From NCBI RefSeq assembly GCF_000317225.1, contig NZ_AJLL01000072.1, forward strand, positions 1 through 36,714: a DNA stretch of 36,714 nucleotides. The letters run 5' to 3'. Every line of letters starts with the position of its first letter. The first letter of the stretch is position 1. The notes under the pieces are model-generated. The model made no database searches and was not told the DNA's origin. It saw nothing but the letters and a program-made list of their open reading frames with translations. Positions 18,139-25,180 of this stretch are shown piece after piece. Both the position numbers and the translations under genes were made by a program. This DNA is from Fischerella thermalis PCC 7521. GTDB taxonomy: Bacteria > Cyanobacteriota > Cyanobacteriia > Cyanobacteriales > Nostocaceae.

Positions 18139-18675
18139 TTACTGGTGATGCATAATATCAATAACCGTTTTCAACCAATCAATATAAATCTTTTCTCTAC
18201 TTAACACCAACTCTAATACAAGTCTTTGCATAATCTGTTCACGACTCGCAGACTGATCGCCAAGTATGGGTAAATTAATCTTTTCACACTCAGTTAGTTT
18301 TTCGATACGTGCAGCTAACTGCTGTTCTAGGAGTTGAACGATCACTTCATTAGGTAAGTGTGCTGCGAAAAACAACTGAAGGAGTAATGGTTCTCTTTGT
18401 GTTGGTAAAGGATGGGGAGATTGTAACCATTGAATGAATTCAACTTTTCCCGCTTCCGTCACACTATAGACTTTACGATTAGGGCGATCACATTGAATTT
18501 CAATACTACAAGTAATCCAACCCTGTTCCAGTAGTTTATCAAGGGTTCTGTAAATCTGTGCTTGGTCTGCTGGCCACAAATGAACAAGATATTGATCGAA
18601 GCAGTTTGTTTTCAGTTCGTAGCCTGTCCTCTGTTCTTGCTGAAGCAGACCCATTATTGCATATGCTAGCGACAT
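18139..18675 (-). CDS. PadR-family transcriptional regulator
   Basis: 178 residues. The N-terminal winged helix MSLAYAIMGLLQQEQRTGYELK, then IYRTLDKLLEQGWI and RKVYSVTEAGKVEFIQWL are the standard PadR DNA-binding domain (about 1-85), followed by a helical C-terminal dimerisation domain of the Vir/PadR type (about 90-175). PadR proteins repress nearby genes and respond to phenolics or other small ligands. The divergent gene begins about 350 bases away; whether it is the target is unknown. Confidence 0.88.
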   Translation of the reverse strand: MSLAYAIMGLLQQEQRTGYELKTNCFDQYLVHLWPADQAQIYRTLDKLLEQGWITCSIEIQCDRPNRKVYSVTEAGKVEFIQWLQSPHPLPTQREPLLLQLFFAAHLPNEVIVQLLEQQLAARIEKLTECEKINLPILGDQSASREQIMQRLVLELVLSREKIYIDWLKTVIDIMHHQ

Positions 18676-19030
18676 AGACGGTTTTCCGAAAATAAAGTAG
18701 TTGAAGCTCTATCTGTCATTTCTGATATGGATGCTAATATAAGACTAATCATATATAAGAGTTATCCAGCACGTTTATCTTGATGACGGCGCAACTTAAC
18801 AAAAACCGTAAATATCTGGTTGTGGATTGAACAAACTACCAGCTTTTGCCGTTTACTTTTTACAACATTGAATTGGAAGGTGAGGAAGTGGCGATCGCCA
18901 ATTTATTCAGATGCGAAATCACCATTGAATTTGTTGCTAATTGCTGGCGTACCACTCAACTAACTCTGCAAAATCATTCCAGCTACTGCAAACTATTGTA
19001 ACGAGAGGATGGGTTCCATTGACTTCTAAC
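18676..19030. other. Intergenic region between PadR and the divergent gene
   Basis: No clear gene. One plus-strand frame (about 18830-19000) encodes a 40-50 residue peptide (YNIELEGEEVAIANLF core) with gene-like codon use and a HIP1 octamer but no convincing start, so it may be a relic. A possible PadR operator could not be recognised by eye. Confidence 0.4.
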
Positions 19031-19429
19031 ATGCTTCTACAGCGAATACATCAACATCAATATCTGCGCGATTTGCGAAATAGATTGCTACACCTTCACC
19101 GGATGTTGCTGGATACAGAACGCATCAGTTACGAACAGGTGCGTGGACGAGTATCGAACGGAGAATTACTCCGACTCGTCATCGAAGATGAACAATTCGC
19201 TTGGCTACATCGCATATCTGAAGTGGTTGTGCAAATCGATGAAATGCTGCAAGCAGATAAACCAGTATCACTGGAAGATGTCGAAAATTTGATTGCTGAT
19301 GTCCGCGCACTGCTGACACCACAAGAGGAAGGTAATGCATTTGCCAGAAAATACTATACTGCTCTCCAACGGGAAGCTAGCGTTGTATTAGCACACGCAG
19401 AGGTGTCACAATTGCTTGCATCCAAGTAA
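19031..19429 (+). CDS. Conserved hypothetical helical protein
   Basis: 132 residues from ATG 19031 (MLLQRIHQHQYLRDLRNRLL); a TTG at 19019 preceded by GAGAGG is an alternative. It is predicted almost entirely alpha-helical, with the distinctive stretch RVSNGELLRLVIEDEQFAWL and a following amphipathic helix. No catalytic motif, signal or membrane segment is visible. I recall similar hypothetical proteins in bacteria with the same FAWLH..SE..VQIDE pattern but know of no function. It ends about 60 bases before a strong hairpin. Confidence 0.65.
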   Translation: MLLQRIHQHQYLRDLRNRLLHLHRMLLDTERISYEQVRGRVSNGELLRLVIEDEQFAWLHRISEVVVQIDEMLQADKPVSLEDVENLIADVRALLTPQEEGNAFARKYYTALQREASVVLAHAEVSQLLASK

Positions 19430-19490
19430 TTGCTACTACCTGATAAATCTATCGTGACGGAGATTGTTGGTTCAACGAGTCTACCTTAAG

Positions 19491-19523
19491 TAAAAATAGG
19501 TAATATCGAATTACCTATTTTTA
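19491..19523. terminator. Strong 13-bp stem hairpin
   Basis: TAAAAATAGGTAA-TATCGAA-TTACCTATTTTTA: a perfect 13-bp stem with A and T runs on either side, so it could terminate in both directions. It is positioned about 60 bases after the stop of the hypothetical gene and before the DUF937 gene. Confidence 0.6.
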
Positions 19524-19612
19524 CTGGGGGAGTTCATGTATCCTCTTTCTCGCGGTTCGGGGTTTTACTACTCCCCCAAAACCCATGTTCTGATAAGGGA
19601 TCACCAAAGCTT

Positions 19613-20128
19613 ATGGGACTTTTTGACCAAATTATTAATGCGATCGACAATCCTAGCCAACAAGGCAGTACAGGGCAGTTAGGTGATATCGTCAATACTG
19701 TACAGCAGCTAAGTAATCGGACTGGTGCAGATCCTTCTACCATGCAATCAGTTATTGGTATTGTGGGTGGTTATGTACGTTCTGCTTTGCAACAAAAGCA
19801 AGCTCATGATGGTAACGCAGAAGCGCAAGCTGTAGTTAATCAATACGGCGGTACTTCTCCCAGCCCCCAAGCTGTAAACTCTCTATTTTCGCTAGGAATG
19901 CAACGACAGGTGGCTGAAGCTGTTTCCCAGCGTACAGGCTTGGATGCTGGTATGATTGAACAATTACTACCGGTGTTGGTTCCTATCGTTTTGAATTTCT
20001 TGAAAACAGGTGCAAGTTCCCAAGCAGGCGGGAACTCTGTCTTGAATTCTTTCCTAGATGCTGACAATGATGGTGATGTTGATATTGCTGATGCGATGCA
20101 GATGGCAACTAGGTATTTAGGAAGATAG
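19613..20128 (+). CDS. DUF937 family protein with C-terminal calcium-binding-like loop
   Basis: 171 residues. It begins MGLFDQIINAIDNPSQQGS, typical of DUF937 proteins. The body is Gln/Ala/Gly-rich with two helical repeats (MQSVIGIVGGYVRSAL and IEQLLPVLVPIVLNFL). The C terminus DADNDGDVDIADAMQMATRYLG contains the D-x-D-x-D-G-x-x-D loop of EF-hand or dockerin-type Ca2+ sites at about residues 150-161. No signal peptide. The function of DUF937 is unknown; the loop suggests Ca2+ binding. Confidence 0.85.
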   Translation: MGLFDQIINAIDNPSQQGSTGQLGDIVNTVQQLSNRTGADPSTMQSVIGIVGGYVRSALQQKQAHDGNAEAQAVVNQYGGTSPSPQAVNSLFSLGMQRQVAEAVSQRTGLDAGMIEQLLPVLVPIVLNFLKTGASSQAGGNSVLNSFLDADNDGDVDIADAMQMATRYLGR

Positions 20129-20133
20129 ATATT

Positions 20134-20193
20134 TTACAAAGATTTAATTAAAGCTTCTTGTAGTTTTCTACGCTGTGGACCAGATAAAACCAT
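20134..20193 (-). pseudogene. Possible 5' stub of an effector-associated-domain (EAD1-like) gene
   Basis: Nineteen codons on the minus strand, MVLSGPQRRKLQEALIKSL, then TAA. The pattern 'LSGpQrkkLqeALi.aF' is the usual beginning of EAD1-type adaptor domains, which link conflict-system proteins; here it ends in place of the expected 'F(P)'. The rest of such a gene is not seen on the far side, where DUF937 ends. It is short, so this could be chance similarity. Confidence 0.35.
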
Positions 20194-20236
20194 ACTTATC
20201 AACATCCTATATTTTCAATACAAGTTGAGAATTATT

Positions 20237-20632
20237 GTGGTTGGTTGTAAGCGATCGCTACCCGATTACAGCTTAGTTACTTTGTCTGTGTTCACAAACT
20301 CACTAATTACTTATCAGGATTTAGCGACTGAAGAGGTTCTTTTTTATCATAACGATCCTTCGACAGCAATTTTTGCAGTAGAATCTGGACGAATTAAGCT
20401 GGTTCACTATACAGAAGCAGGAAAGACTGTTAATCATTACTCGATTTCAGTTGGAGAGTACTTTGCTGAAGTTGTACTGTTTGATGATGTTTATGTTTGC
20501 ACAGCGATCGCAGAACTCCCCTCACGGATAATTTTGTTCCCCAATGGCGATCGCTTCTTGATCTTTGTGTATTTCTGGTTCTTGATGTTGTGCTTGATAT
20601 TCACCACATTGCTGAATCAGTTTAGCAACTAA
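20237..20632 (+). pseudogene. Truncated Crp/Fnr-family regulator
   Basis: The N-terminal cyclic-nucleotide-binding-like jelly roll is recognisable: LFYHNDPSTAIFAVESGRIK, HYSISVGEYFAEVVLFDDV and CTAIAELPSRIILFP. At about 20545 the homology ends, and the next 30 codons (FLIFVYFWFLMLCLIF...) are the antisense of the GH63 remnant. The rest of the beta roll, the dimer helix and the helix-turn-helix DNA-binding domain are all missing, so it cannot bind DNA. The GTG at 20237 is the likely original start. It is a gene relic. Confidence 0.65.
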
Positions 20633-20748
20633 GCCTGTCCATCCTGTTTATAGTCCCACGCAGTACCATTAGGGCTGTAATCTTCGCGCACCGTTCCCCA
20701 CTGGCGATCGCTCAAATATGGCCCCCATCTTTGCCAAAAGGATAACTG
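20522..20748 (-). pseudogene. GH63/MGH1-like glucosidase reduced to its two ends
   Basis: Reading the minus strand from about 20748: [20 protein letters not shown], then [11 protein letters not shown] (ending at 20650), which is the conserved N terminus of MGH1-like glycoside hydrolases. Immediately after, shifted by one frame, comes [18 protein letters not shown], the conserved C-terminal end of the same family, running to a TGA at 20522-20524. The several hundred residues between them are gone, joined at about 20648-20650 with a frameshift. It lies tail-to-tail with the truncated Crp/Fnr gene. Confidence 0.65.
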
Positions 20749-20794
20749 GAATAAATAGGGATGAATCTAGCATAGGTTTGTTTCCCCTACTGGT

Positions 20795-20825
20795 AAAAAG
20801 CCCACTCATGAATGAACGGGCTTTT
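20795..20825 (-). terminator. Rho-independent terminator of the 34-residue membrane protein gene
   Basis: On the minus strand, AAAAGCCC ... GGGCTTTTT forms a GC-cored stem with a T run exactly on its 3' side, 35 bases after the small ORF's stop codon. The T run is on the correct side for minus-strand transcription. Confidence 0.75.
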
Positions 20826-20859
20826 GTAAACTTTGTTTACTAAAACTTTAATCTGTATC

Positions 20860-20964
20860 TTAAAACAAACTCATCAACGTAATAACGCTAGCACTAGTCA
20901 GCACCACTAATGCTCCCATCACCAGAGACTGATTTAGTTGATTTGGAGTTTTTGAGTCGTTCAT
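20860..20964 (-). CDS. 34-residue single-pass membrane protein
   Basis: MNDSKTPNQLNQSLVMGALV, then VLTSASVITLMSLF: a polar 12-residue head followed by one transmembrane helix up to the C terminus. The ATG is preceded by an AAGGGAT ribosome-binding-like sequence about 10 bases upstream, and a good intrinsic terminator follows at 20795-20825, so promoter-gene-terminator order is complete in a short space. The layout resembles tiny photosynthetic or NDH subunits of cyanobacteria, but the sequence does not match PsbX, Psb30, PetM or other peptides I know. Function unknown. Confidence 0.6.
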   Translation of the reverse strand: MNDSKTPNQLNQSLVMGALVVLTSASVITLMSLF

Positions 20965-21126
20965 TTTCAATGATCCCTTATTTTTAAGGATTCTATTTAC
21001 GATATCAAAGTCAGCATATTTATCAACTAAAGTATGGTAAAACTTAAAATAGCGTTACCTATCTTAGTAAATATAACGGTGATGACTAACTATTTAGTGG
21101 TTAGTAGTTGATTGTTGGTTGTTATT

Positions 21127-21165
21127 TACTCCTCCTACTCCTCACACCACCCCATCTCCCCAAAT
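21127..21165. repeat. CTCCTACTCCTC...CCCCATCTCCCCA pyrimidine repeat
   Basis: A C/T-rich intergenic repeat of the form CTCCTCCTACTCCTCACACC followed by ACCCCATCTCCCCA. Similar tracts appear inside the CoaT-like gene (25746-25817) and nifJ (4430-4470), so this looks like the stand-alone form of an element that also inserts in frame. Confidence 0.5.
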
Positions 21166-21263
21166 CCGCGTAGCAATTACCGAATATCCGACCAAAATAT
21201 GTGTCTTTTTAGTGTAAAATCATGGTTACGAAAGCTACGGAACTGTTTGACTAGAAAATAACC

Positions 21264-21989
21264 ATGACCATTTCCACAGTATCTAGGAACCAAATCGCCA
21301 ATTTAGACTTAGATCAATTGAATCAGAAGTATGAAAATGCTCATCCAAGTGAAATATTGGCATGGTCTGTCGAGAATATTGCCACAGGATTGGTACAAAC
21401 CAGTGCTTTTAATGTCGATGACATGCTGATCACAGATATTTTGTACCGTGAACTCAAGCATCGAGTACCTGTGATATTTCTCGACACCCTGTTTCACTTC
21501 CGGGAAACTTTGGAATTGGTGGAAAAAGCCAAGCAAATTTACGACCTAGATTTGAAAGTTTACAAAATCCTTGATGTAGATTCCCGTGAAGCTTTTGCAG
21601 CCAAATATGGCGACGAACTCTGGGAAAAAGATATTGCTAAATTCCATCAACTCACCAAAATTGAACCTTTGCAAAGAGGTCTAGCTGAACTGAATACTGT
21701 TGCTTGGATTACCGGACGCCGCCGTGACCAGGCTGTGACTCGTGCTAATATGCCCATATTTGAAATTGATGGTAATGGCCGGGTGAAAATCAATCCCCTA
21801 GCCAATTGGACACGTAAACAAACTTGGGGTTACGTTGCTGAACATGGGGTAATTTACAATCCTCTCCATGACCAAGGATATCCCAGCATCGGCGATGAGC
21901 CAATCACTACCCCAGTCGCTGAGGGTGAAGATGAACGTGCTGGACGCTGGCGTGGTTTTGGGAAAACTGAGTGTGGAATTCATATTTAA
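21264..21989 (+). CDS. cysH: Phosphoadenylyl-sulfate (PAPS) reductase
   Basis: 241 residues. Reduces PAPS to sulfite with thioredoxin in assimilatory sulfate reduction. The PP-loop-type fold shows SVENIATGLVQTSAFNVDDM at the N terminus, IFLDTLFHFRETLEL (about 75), the sulfonucleotide-binding WITGRRRDQAVTRANMP (about 149) and the C-terminal catalytic ECGIHI with Cys 237. The paired Cys motifs that hold a [4Fe-4S] cluster in APS reductases are absent, supporting PAPS specificity. It stands alone, 74 bases before the SbcD-like gene. Confidence 0.95.
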   Translation: MTISTVSRNQIANLDLDQLNQKYENAHPSEILAWSVENIATGLVQTSAFNVDDMLITDILYRELKHRVPVIFLDTLFHFRETLELVEKAKQIYDLDLKVYKILDVDSREAFAAKYGDELWEKDIAKFHQLTKIEPLQRGLAELNTVAWITGRRRDQAVTRANMPIFEIDGNGRVKINPLANWTRKQTWGYVAEHGVIYNPLHDQGYPSIGDEPITTPVAEGEDERAGRWRGFGKTECGIHI

Positions 21990-21994
21990 TAGTT

Positions 21995-22062
21995 AATAGG
22001 TAATTGGTAATGGATAATGGAAAAGAAAATGACCAATTGCCAATCACCTATTACCAATTATC
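21995..22062. repeat. TAATTGGTAATGG...CCAATTGCC palindromic repeat
   Basis: TAATAGGTAATTGGTAATGG on the left and ACCTATTACCAATTATC on the right form a long imperfect stem between cysH and the nuclease gene. It is the same family as 12896-12938. Because it is repeat DNA, the in-frame ATG at 22010 within it is not taken as the downstream start. Confidence 0.6.
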
Positions 22063-22063
22063 T

Positions 22064-23380
22064 ATGATTAAAATCCTCCATCTTGCAGATATCCACATGG
22101 GAAGCGGTTTCTCTCACGGACGTATTAATCCTGATACAGGTTTAAATACTCGGTTGGAGGATTTTGTCAAAACTTTGTCTCATTGTATAGACCAAGCACT
22201 AACGCAGGGCGTGGATTTGGTCATTTTCGGTGGTGATGCTTTCCCTGATGCGACACCACCGCCTTATGTGCAAGAGGCTTTTGCTGGTCAGTTTCGTCGT
22301 CTTGTTGATGCCCAAATTCCTACAGTCCTGTTAGTAGGTAATCATGACCAACATTCCCAAGGGCAGGGTGGAGCAAGTTTATGTATTTACCGCACTTTGG
22401 GAGTGCCGGGGATTGTAGTAGGTGATACTTTAACTACTCACCGTATTCAAACTCGTAATGGGTTTGTACAAGTCATTACTCTACCTTGGTTGACTCGTTC
22501 TACGTTGATGACTCGCCAGGAAACTGAAGGTTTATCTTTAAGCGAAGTCCATCAACTCCTCATTGAACGTCTGCAAGTAGTTTTAGAAGCAGAAATTCGC
22601 CGTCTTGACCCTAATATACCAACAATTCTTTTGGGTCATTTGATGGCAGATAATGCTAGTTTGGGAGCAGAGCGTTTTTTGGCAGTTGGTAAGGGTTTTC
22701 TCATTCCCTTATCGATGTTGGCGCGACCCTGTTTTGATTATGTAGCTTTAGGACATGTCCACCGCCACCAAAACTTGAATAAATCAAATAATCCACCGGT
22801 GGTTTACCCAGGAAGTATTGAACGGGTGGACTTTAGTGAAGAAAAAGAAGATAAAGGCTACGTAATGGTTGAGTTAGAACGTGGTAGTGCTAAGTGGGAA
22901 TTTTGCCCTTTGCCCGTACGGATTTTTCACACCATTGAAGTGGATGTATCAAAGGCAGAAGATCCACAAGCAGCAATTGTGAAAGCGATCGCCAAGTATA
23001 ATATTGAAGATGCAGTCATCAGACTAATTTACAAACTTCGTTCCGAACAGTTGGATTTAATTGATAACGCCGCACTCCACAAACTATTAGCTCCAGCTCA
23101 TACCTACACTATTCAACCAGAATTAGTCAGTCAATTAGCTAGACCGCGCGTCCCGGAATTAAGCGCTAGTAATAGTATTGATCCTATAGAAGCACTCAGA
23201 ACATACCTAAACAACCGCGAAGATTTAAAAGATATAGCAACATCAATGCTGGAAGCAGCGCATAAATTACTAGCTGCGGACGAAGAAAACTGGATAGAAC
23301 CCAGCTCAGTGGAAGAAAACACCAATCAAATAAATCAGATTAAACTAGACAACACAGAGCATCAATTACGATTACTTTAA
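22064..23380 (+). CDS. SbcD-type DNA exonuclease/metallophosphoesterase
   Basis: 438 residues from ATG 22064, just after the repeat; MIKILHLADIHMGSGFSHGR is the family's normal beginning. The Mn2+-binding motifs are all present in order: DIH (about 9-11), GGDAF (about 54), GNHDQHS (about 92), GHLMADN (about 193) and GHVHRHQN (about 233). This is the Mre11/SbcD nuclease family, which processes DNA hairpins and double-strand ends with an SbcC/Rad50 ATPase; no SbcC is next to it. The C-terminal 140 residues are the less conserved capping region. A nuclease of the broader calcineurin-like group is the alternative. Confidence 0.88.
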   Translation: MIKILHLADIHMGSGFSHGRINPDTGLNTRLEDFVKTLSHCIDQALTQGVDLVIFGGDAFPDATPPPYVQEAFAGQFRRLVDAQIPTVLLVGNHDQHSQGQGGASLCIYRTLGVPGIVVGDTLTTHRIQTRNGFVQVITLPWLTRSTLMTRQETEGLSLSEVHQLLIERLQVVLEAEIRRLDPNIPTILLGHLMADNASLGAERFLAVGKGFLIPLSMLARPCFDYVALGHVHRHQNLNKSNNPPVVYPGSIERVDFSEEKEDKGYVMVELERGSAKWEFCPLPVRIFHTIEVDVSKAEDPQAAIVKAIAKYNIEDAVIRLIYKLRSEQLDLIDNAALHKLLAPAHTYTIQPELVSQLARPRVPELSASNSIDPIEALRTYLNNREDLKDIATSMLEAAHKLLAADEENWIEPSSVEENTNQINQIKLDNTEHQLRLL

Positions 23381-23494
23381 ATATTGGTTTGTTTCATGGT
23401 TGTGAAGGGTTGCGAGAGTTCAGATCCCAGACTTTTGAAAAAAGTTGGGGATTGCTCTTTACCTAGATGAAATTACGTACAACTAACGAAAAAA

Positions 23495-23530
23495 TTAACC
23501 GCAGAGGACGCAGAGTACACAGAGGAATAG
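23495..23530. repeat. AACCGCAGAGGACGCAGAG repeat
   Basis: AACCGCAGAGGACGCAGAGT followed by ACACAGAGGAAT: tandem units around GCAGAG, a frequent intergenic repeat of Nostocales genomes. Found between the nuclease and WD40 genes. Confidence 0.6.
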
Positions 23531-23637
23531 GAGTTTGAGAGTTTTTTACGTAAGTCGTAATTAACCTAAGTATAGGATCATCTGCCTATGGTGTGATTCA
23601 ATCTACTAATATACAAAAAATATTTAAGTGATTAGCA

Positions 23638-25119
23638 ATGACTTCTAGGCAAATATCCTTAAAGACTATAGCGCCAATGGTAGTTGCAGTAGTTGCGATC
23701 GCAGCTGGGTTGTATCTGTTTAAATTGCAACCATCGTCAAAAACAGACACAACAGCAGGTTCTGATTCCAAAACTCTTGTACCCCCAGAACTTTGGCGCG
23801 ATACTCAACTGCAAACTACTCTTGCACAAGCTTCTAGTCGCAGTGAGTGGGTTAATTCTCTCGCAGTCAGCACAGATGGTAAAGCCCTGATTAGTGGTAG
23901 CGATGATAAAACTATTAAAATTTGGAATTTAGAAACTGGTAAGCTACAAAATACACTTTCTGGTCATAATGCTGCTGTTAATTCTGTGGCAATTAGTCCT
24001 GATGGCAAACAAATTGTCAGTGGTAGTGATGATAAAACTATTAAACTTTGGGATTTAAGTTCAGGCAAAGAGTTATATTCTTTTGCTGATAATTCTAGTG
24101 AAATCAAGTTTGTTGATTTTAGTGCAGATGGTAAAACTCTCATCAGTGTGAGTGATGAGAAAAAATCTGACAAAGATGACAAAACTAATAAAACTATTAA
24201 AATTTGGGATGTTAATTCTTTTAAAAAACTTGAGACTTTCACTGGTAGTACAGGAACGGTAAATGCTGTTGCTTTTAACCCCAAAACCCAAATTCTGGCT
24301 ATTGGTAGTAATAATGCTAATACCATCGATTTGTGGTATTTAGCAAACAAAAAGTTAGTCAATACTGTGACAACACAATCACCAAAAGTTGTGGCTGTGG
24401 CACTCAGTCCAGATGGTACAACCTTAGCAGGTAGCGGCAATTATGGTGTGGTTGAACTTTGGAAGCTTGACTTGGAAAAATTAAAGTTACCCATTGCTAG
24501 TTTAGATCCTCAACAAAGAAAAAGTCTTTCTGGCAATTCTGGTACTGTGGAAGCGATCGCCTTTAGTCCAGATGGTAAGACATTATTTACTGGTTCGCGG
24601 GATCTAACCGTCAAAACATGGAATGTTAGCAACGGTGAGTTAGTTCGGATTCTCAAAAATAGTGCTTGGGTAGAAGCTGTTAGTATCACGCCTGATGGCA
24701 AAACTCTCATCACTGCTACCGCGCTAGGTGAAATTAATTTATGGCGTCCTTCTAGTCAAGGATATGCACTTAGAAAAGAAGTCGCAGAAAATGTGAGTAA
24801 ATTGTTGTCAACTAGGAACTGCAAAGAATGCGATCTTAGTGGTGCGGATCTAAGTAATTTAAGTTTAAATGATGTAGATTTACGTTGGGCAAATCTGAGC
24901 GGTGCTAACTTAAGTAATACGAATCTCAGTGGTGCGAATTTAGAAAATAGTATTCTGTTTGCAGCTAACTTAGAGCGTACAAATTTAACTAAAGCTAAAC
25001 TTGAAGGTGCAAATTTAGCAAAAGCAAAATTAACTGCTACTATTATGCCTGATGGCAAAGTTAGCCAAGATAAAACCAAGCAAGAAAATAGTGCATCCGC
25101 TAAGGCAGTTAAACAGTAA
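23638..25119 (+). CDS. Membrane-anchored WD40 and pentapeptide-repeat protein
   Basis: 493 residues. One N-terminal transmembrane helix (IAPMVVAVVAIAAGLYLF, about 11-28) is followed by about seven WD40 repeats (about 70-385) with units such as AVNSVAISPDGKQIVSGSDD and TIKLWDL; a propeller of this size binds protein partners. Residues about 405-475 are A(D/N)LSN/A(N)LSG pentapeptide repeats, which form a right-handed beta-helix, ending in a Lys-rich tail. One repeat has a charged insertion (EKKSDKDDKTNK, about 180-192). Membrane-tethered scaffolds of this kind are frequent in filamentous cyanobacteria; the partner is unknown. Confidence 0.9.
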   Translation: MTSRQISLKTIAPMVVAVVAIAAGLYLFKLQPSSKTDTTAGSDSKTLVPPELWRDTQLQTTLAQASSRSEWVNSLAVSTDGKALISGSDDKTIKIWNLETGKLQNTLSGHNAAVNSVAISPDGKQIVSGSDDKTIKLWDLSSGKELYSFADNSSEIKFVDFSADGKTLISVSDEKKSDKDDKTNKTIKIWDVNSFKKLETFTGSTGTVNAVAFNPKTQILAIGSNNANTIDLWYLANKKLVNTVTTQSPKVVAVALSPDGTTLAGSGNYGVVELWKLDLEKLKLPIASLDPQQRKSLSGNSGTVEAIAFSPDGKTLFTGSRDLTVKTWNVSNGELVRILKNSAWVEAVSITPDGKTLITATALGEINLWRPSSQGYALRKEVAENVSKLLSTRNCKECDLSGADLSNLSLNDVDLRWANLSGANLSNTNLSGANLENSILFAANLERTNLTKAKLEGANLAKAKLTATIMPDGKVSQDKTKQENSASAKAVKQ

Positions 25120-25120
25120 A

Positions 25121-25178
25121 TTTGTTGTTTGTTGATTGTTGGTTGTTAGTTGAAATAAACACCAAACAACGAACAACT
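25121..25178. repeat. TTGTTTGTTG...CAAACAACGAACAAC hairpin repeat
   Basis: TTGTTGTTTGTTGATTGTTG and, after a short loop, ACCAAACAACGAACAAC: an imperfect stem filling the gap between two convergent genes, where it may act as a bidirectional terminator. Copies of the same TTG/CAA family lie at 27228-27275 and 30797-30868. Confidence 0.6.
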
Positions 25179-25180
25179 AG

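Noticed and set aside
18830-19000. Short plus-strand frame upstream of the hypothetical gene
   Set aside because: It has gene-like codons but no start and no recognisable family; mentioned only in the intergenic entry.
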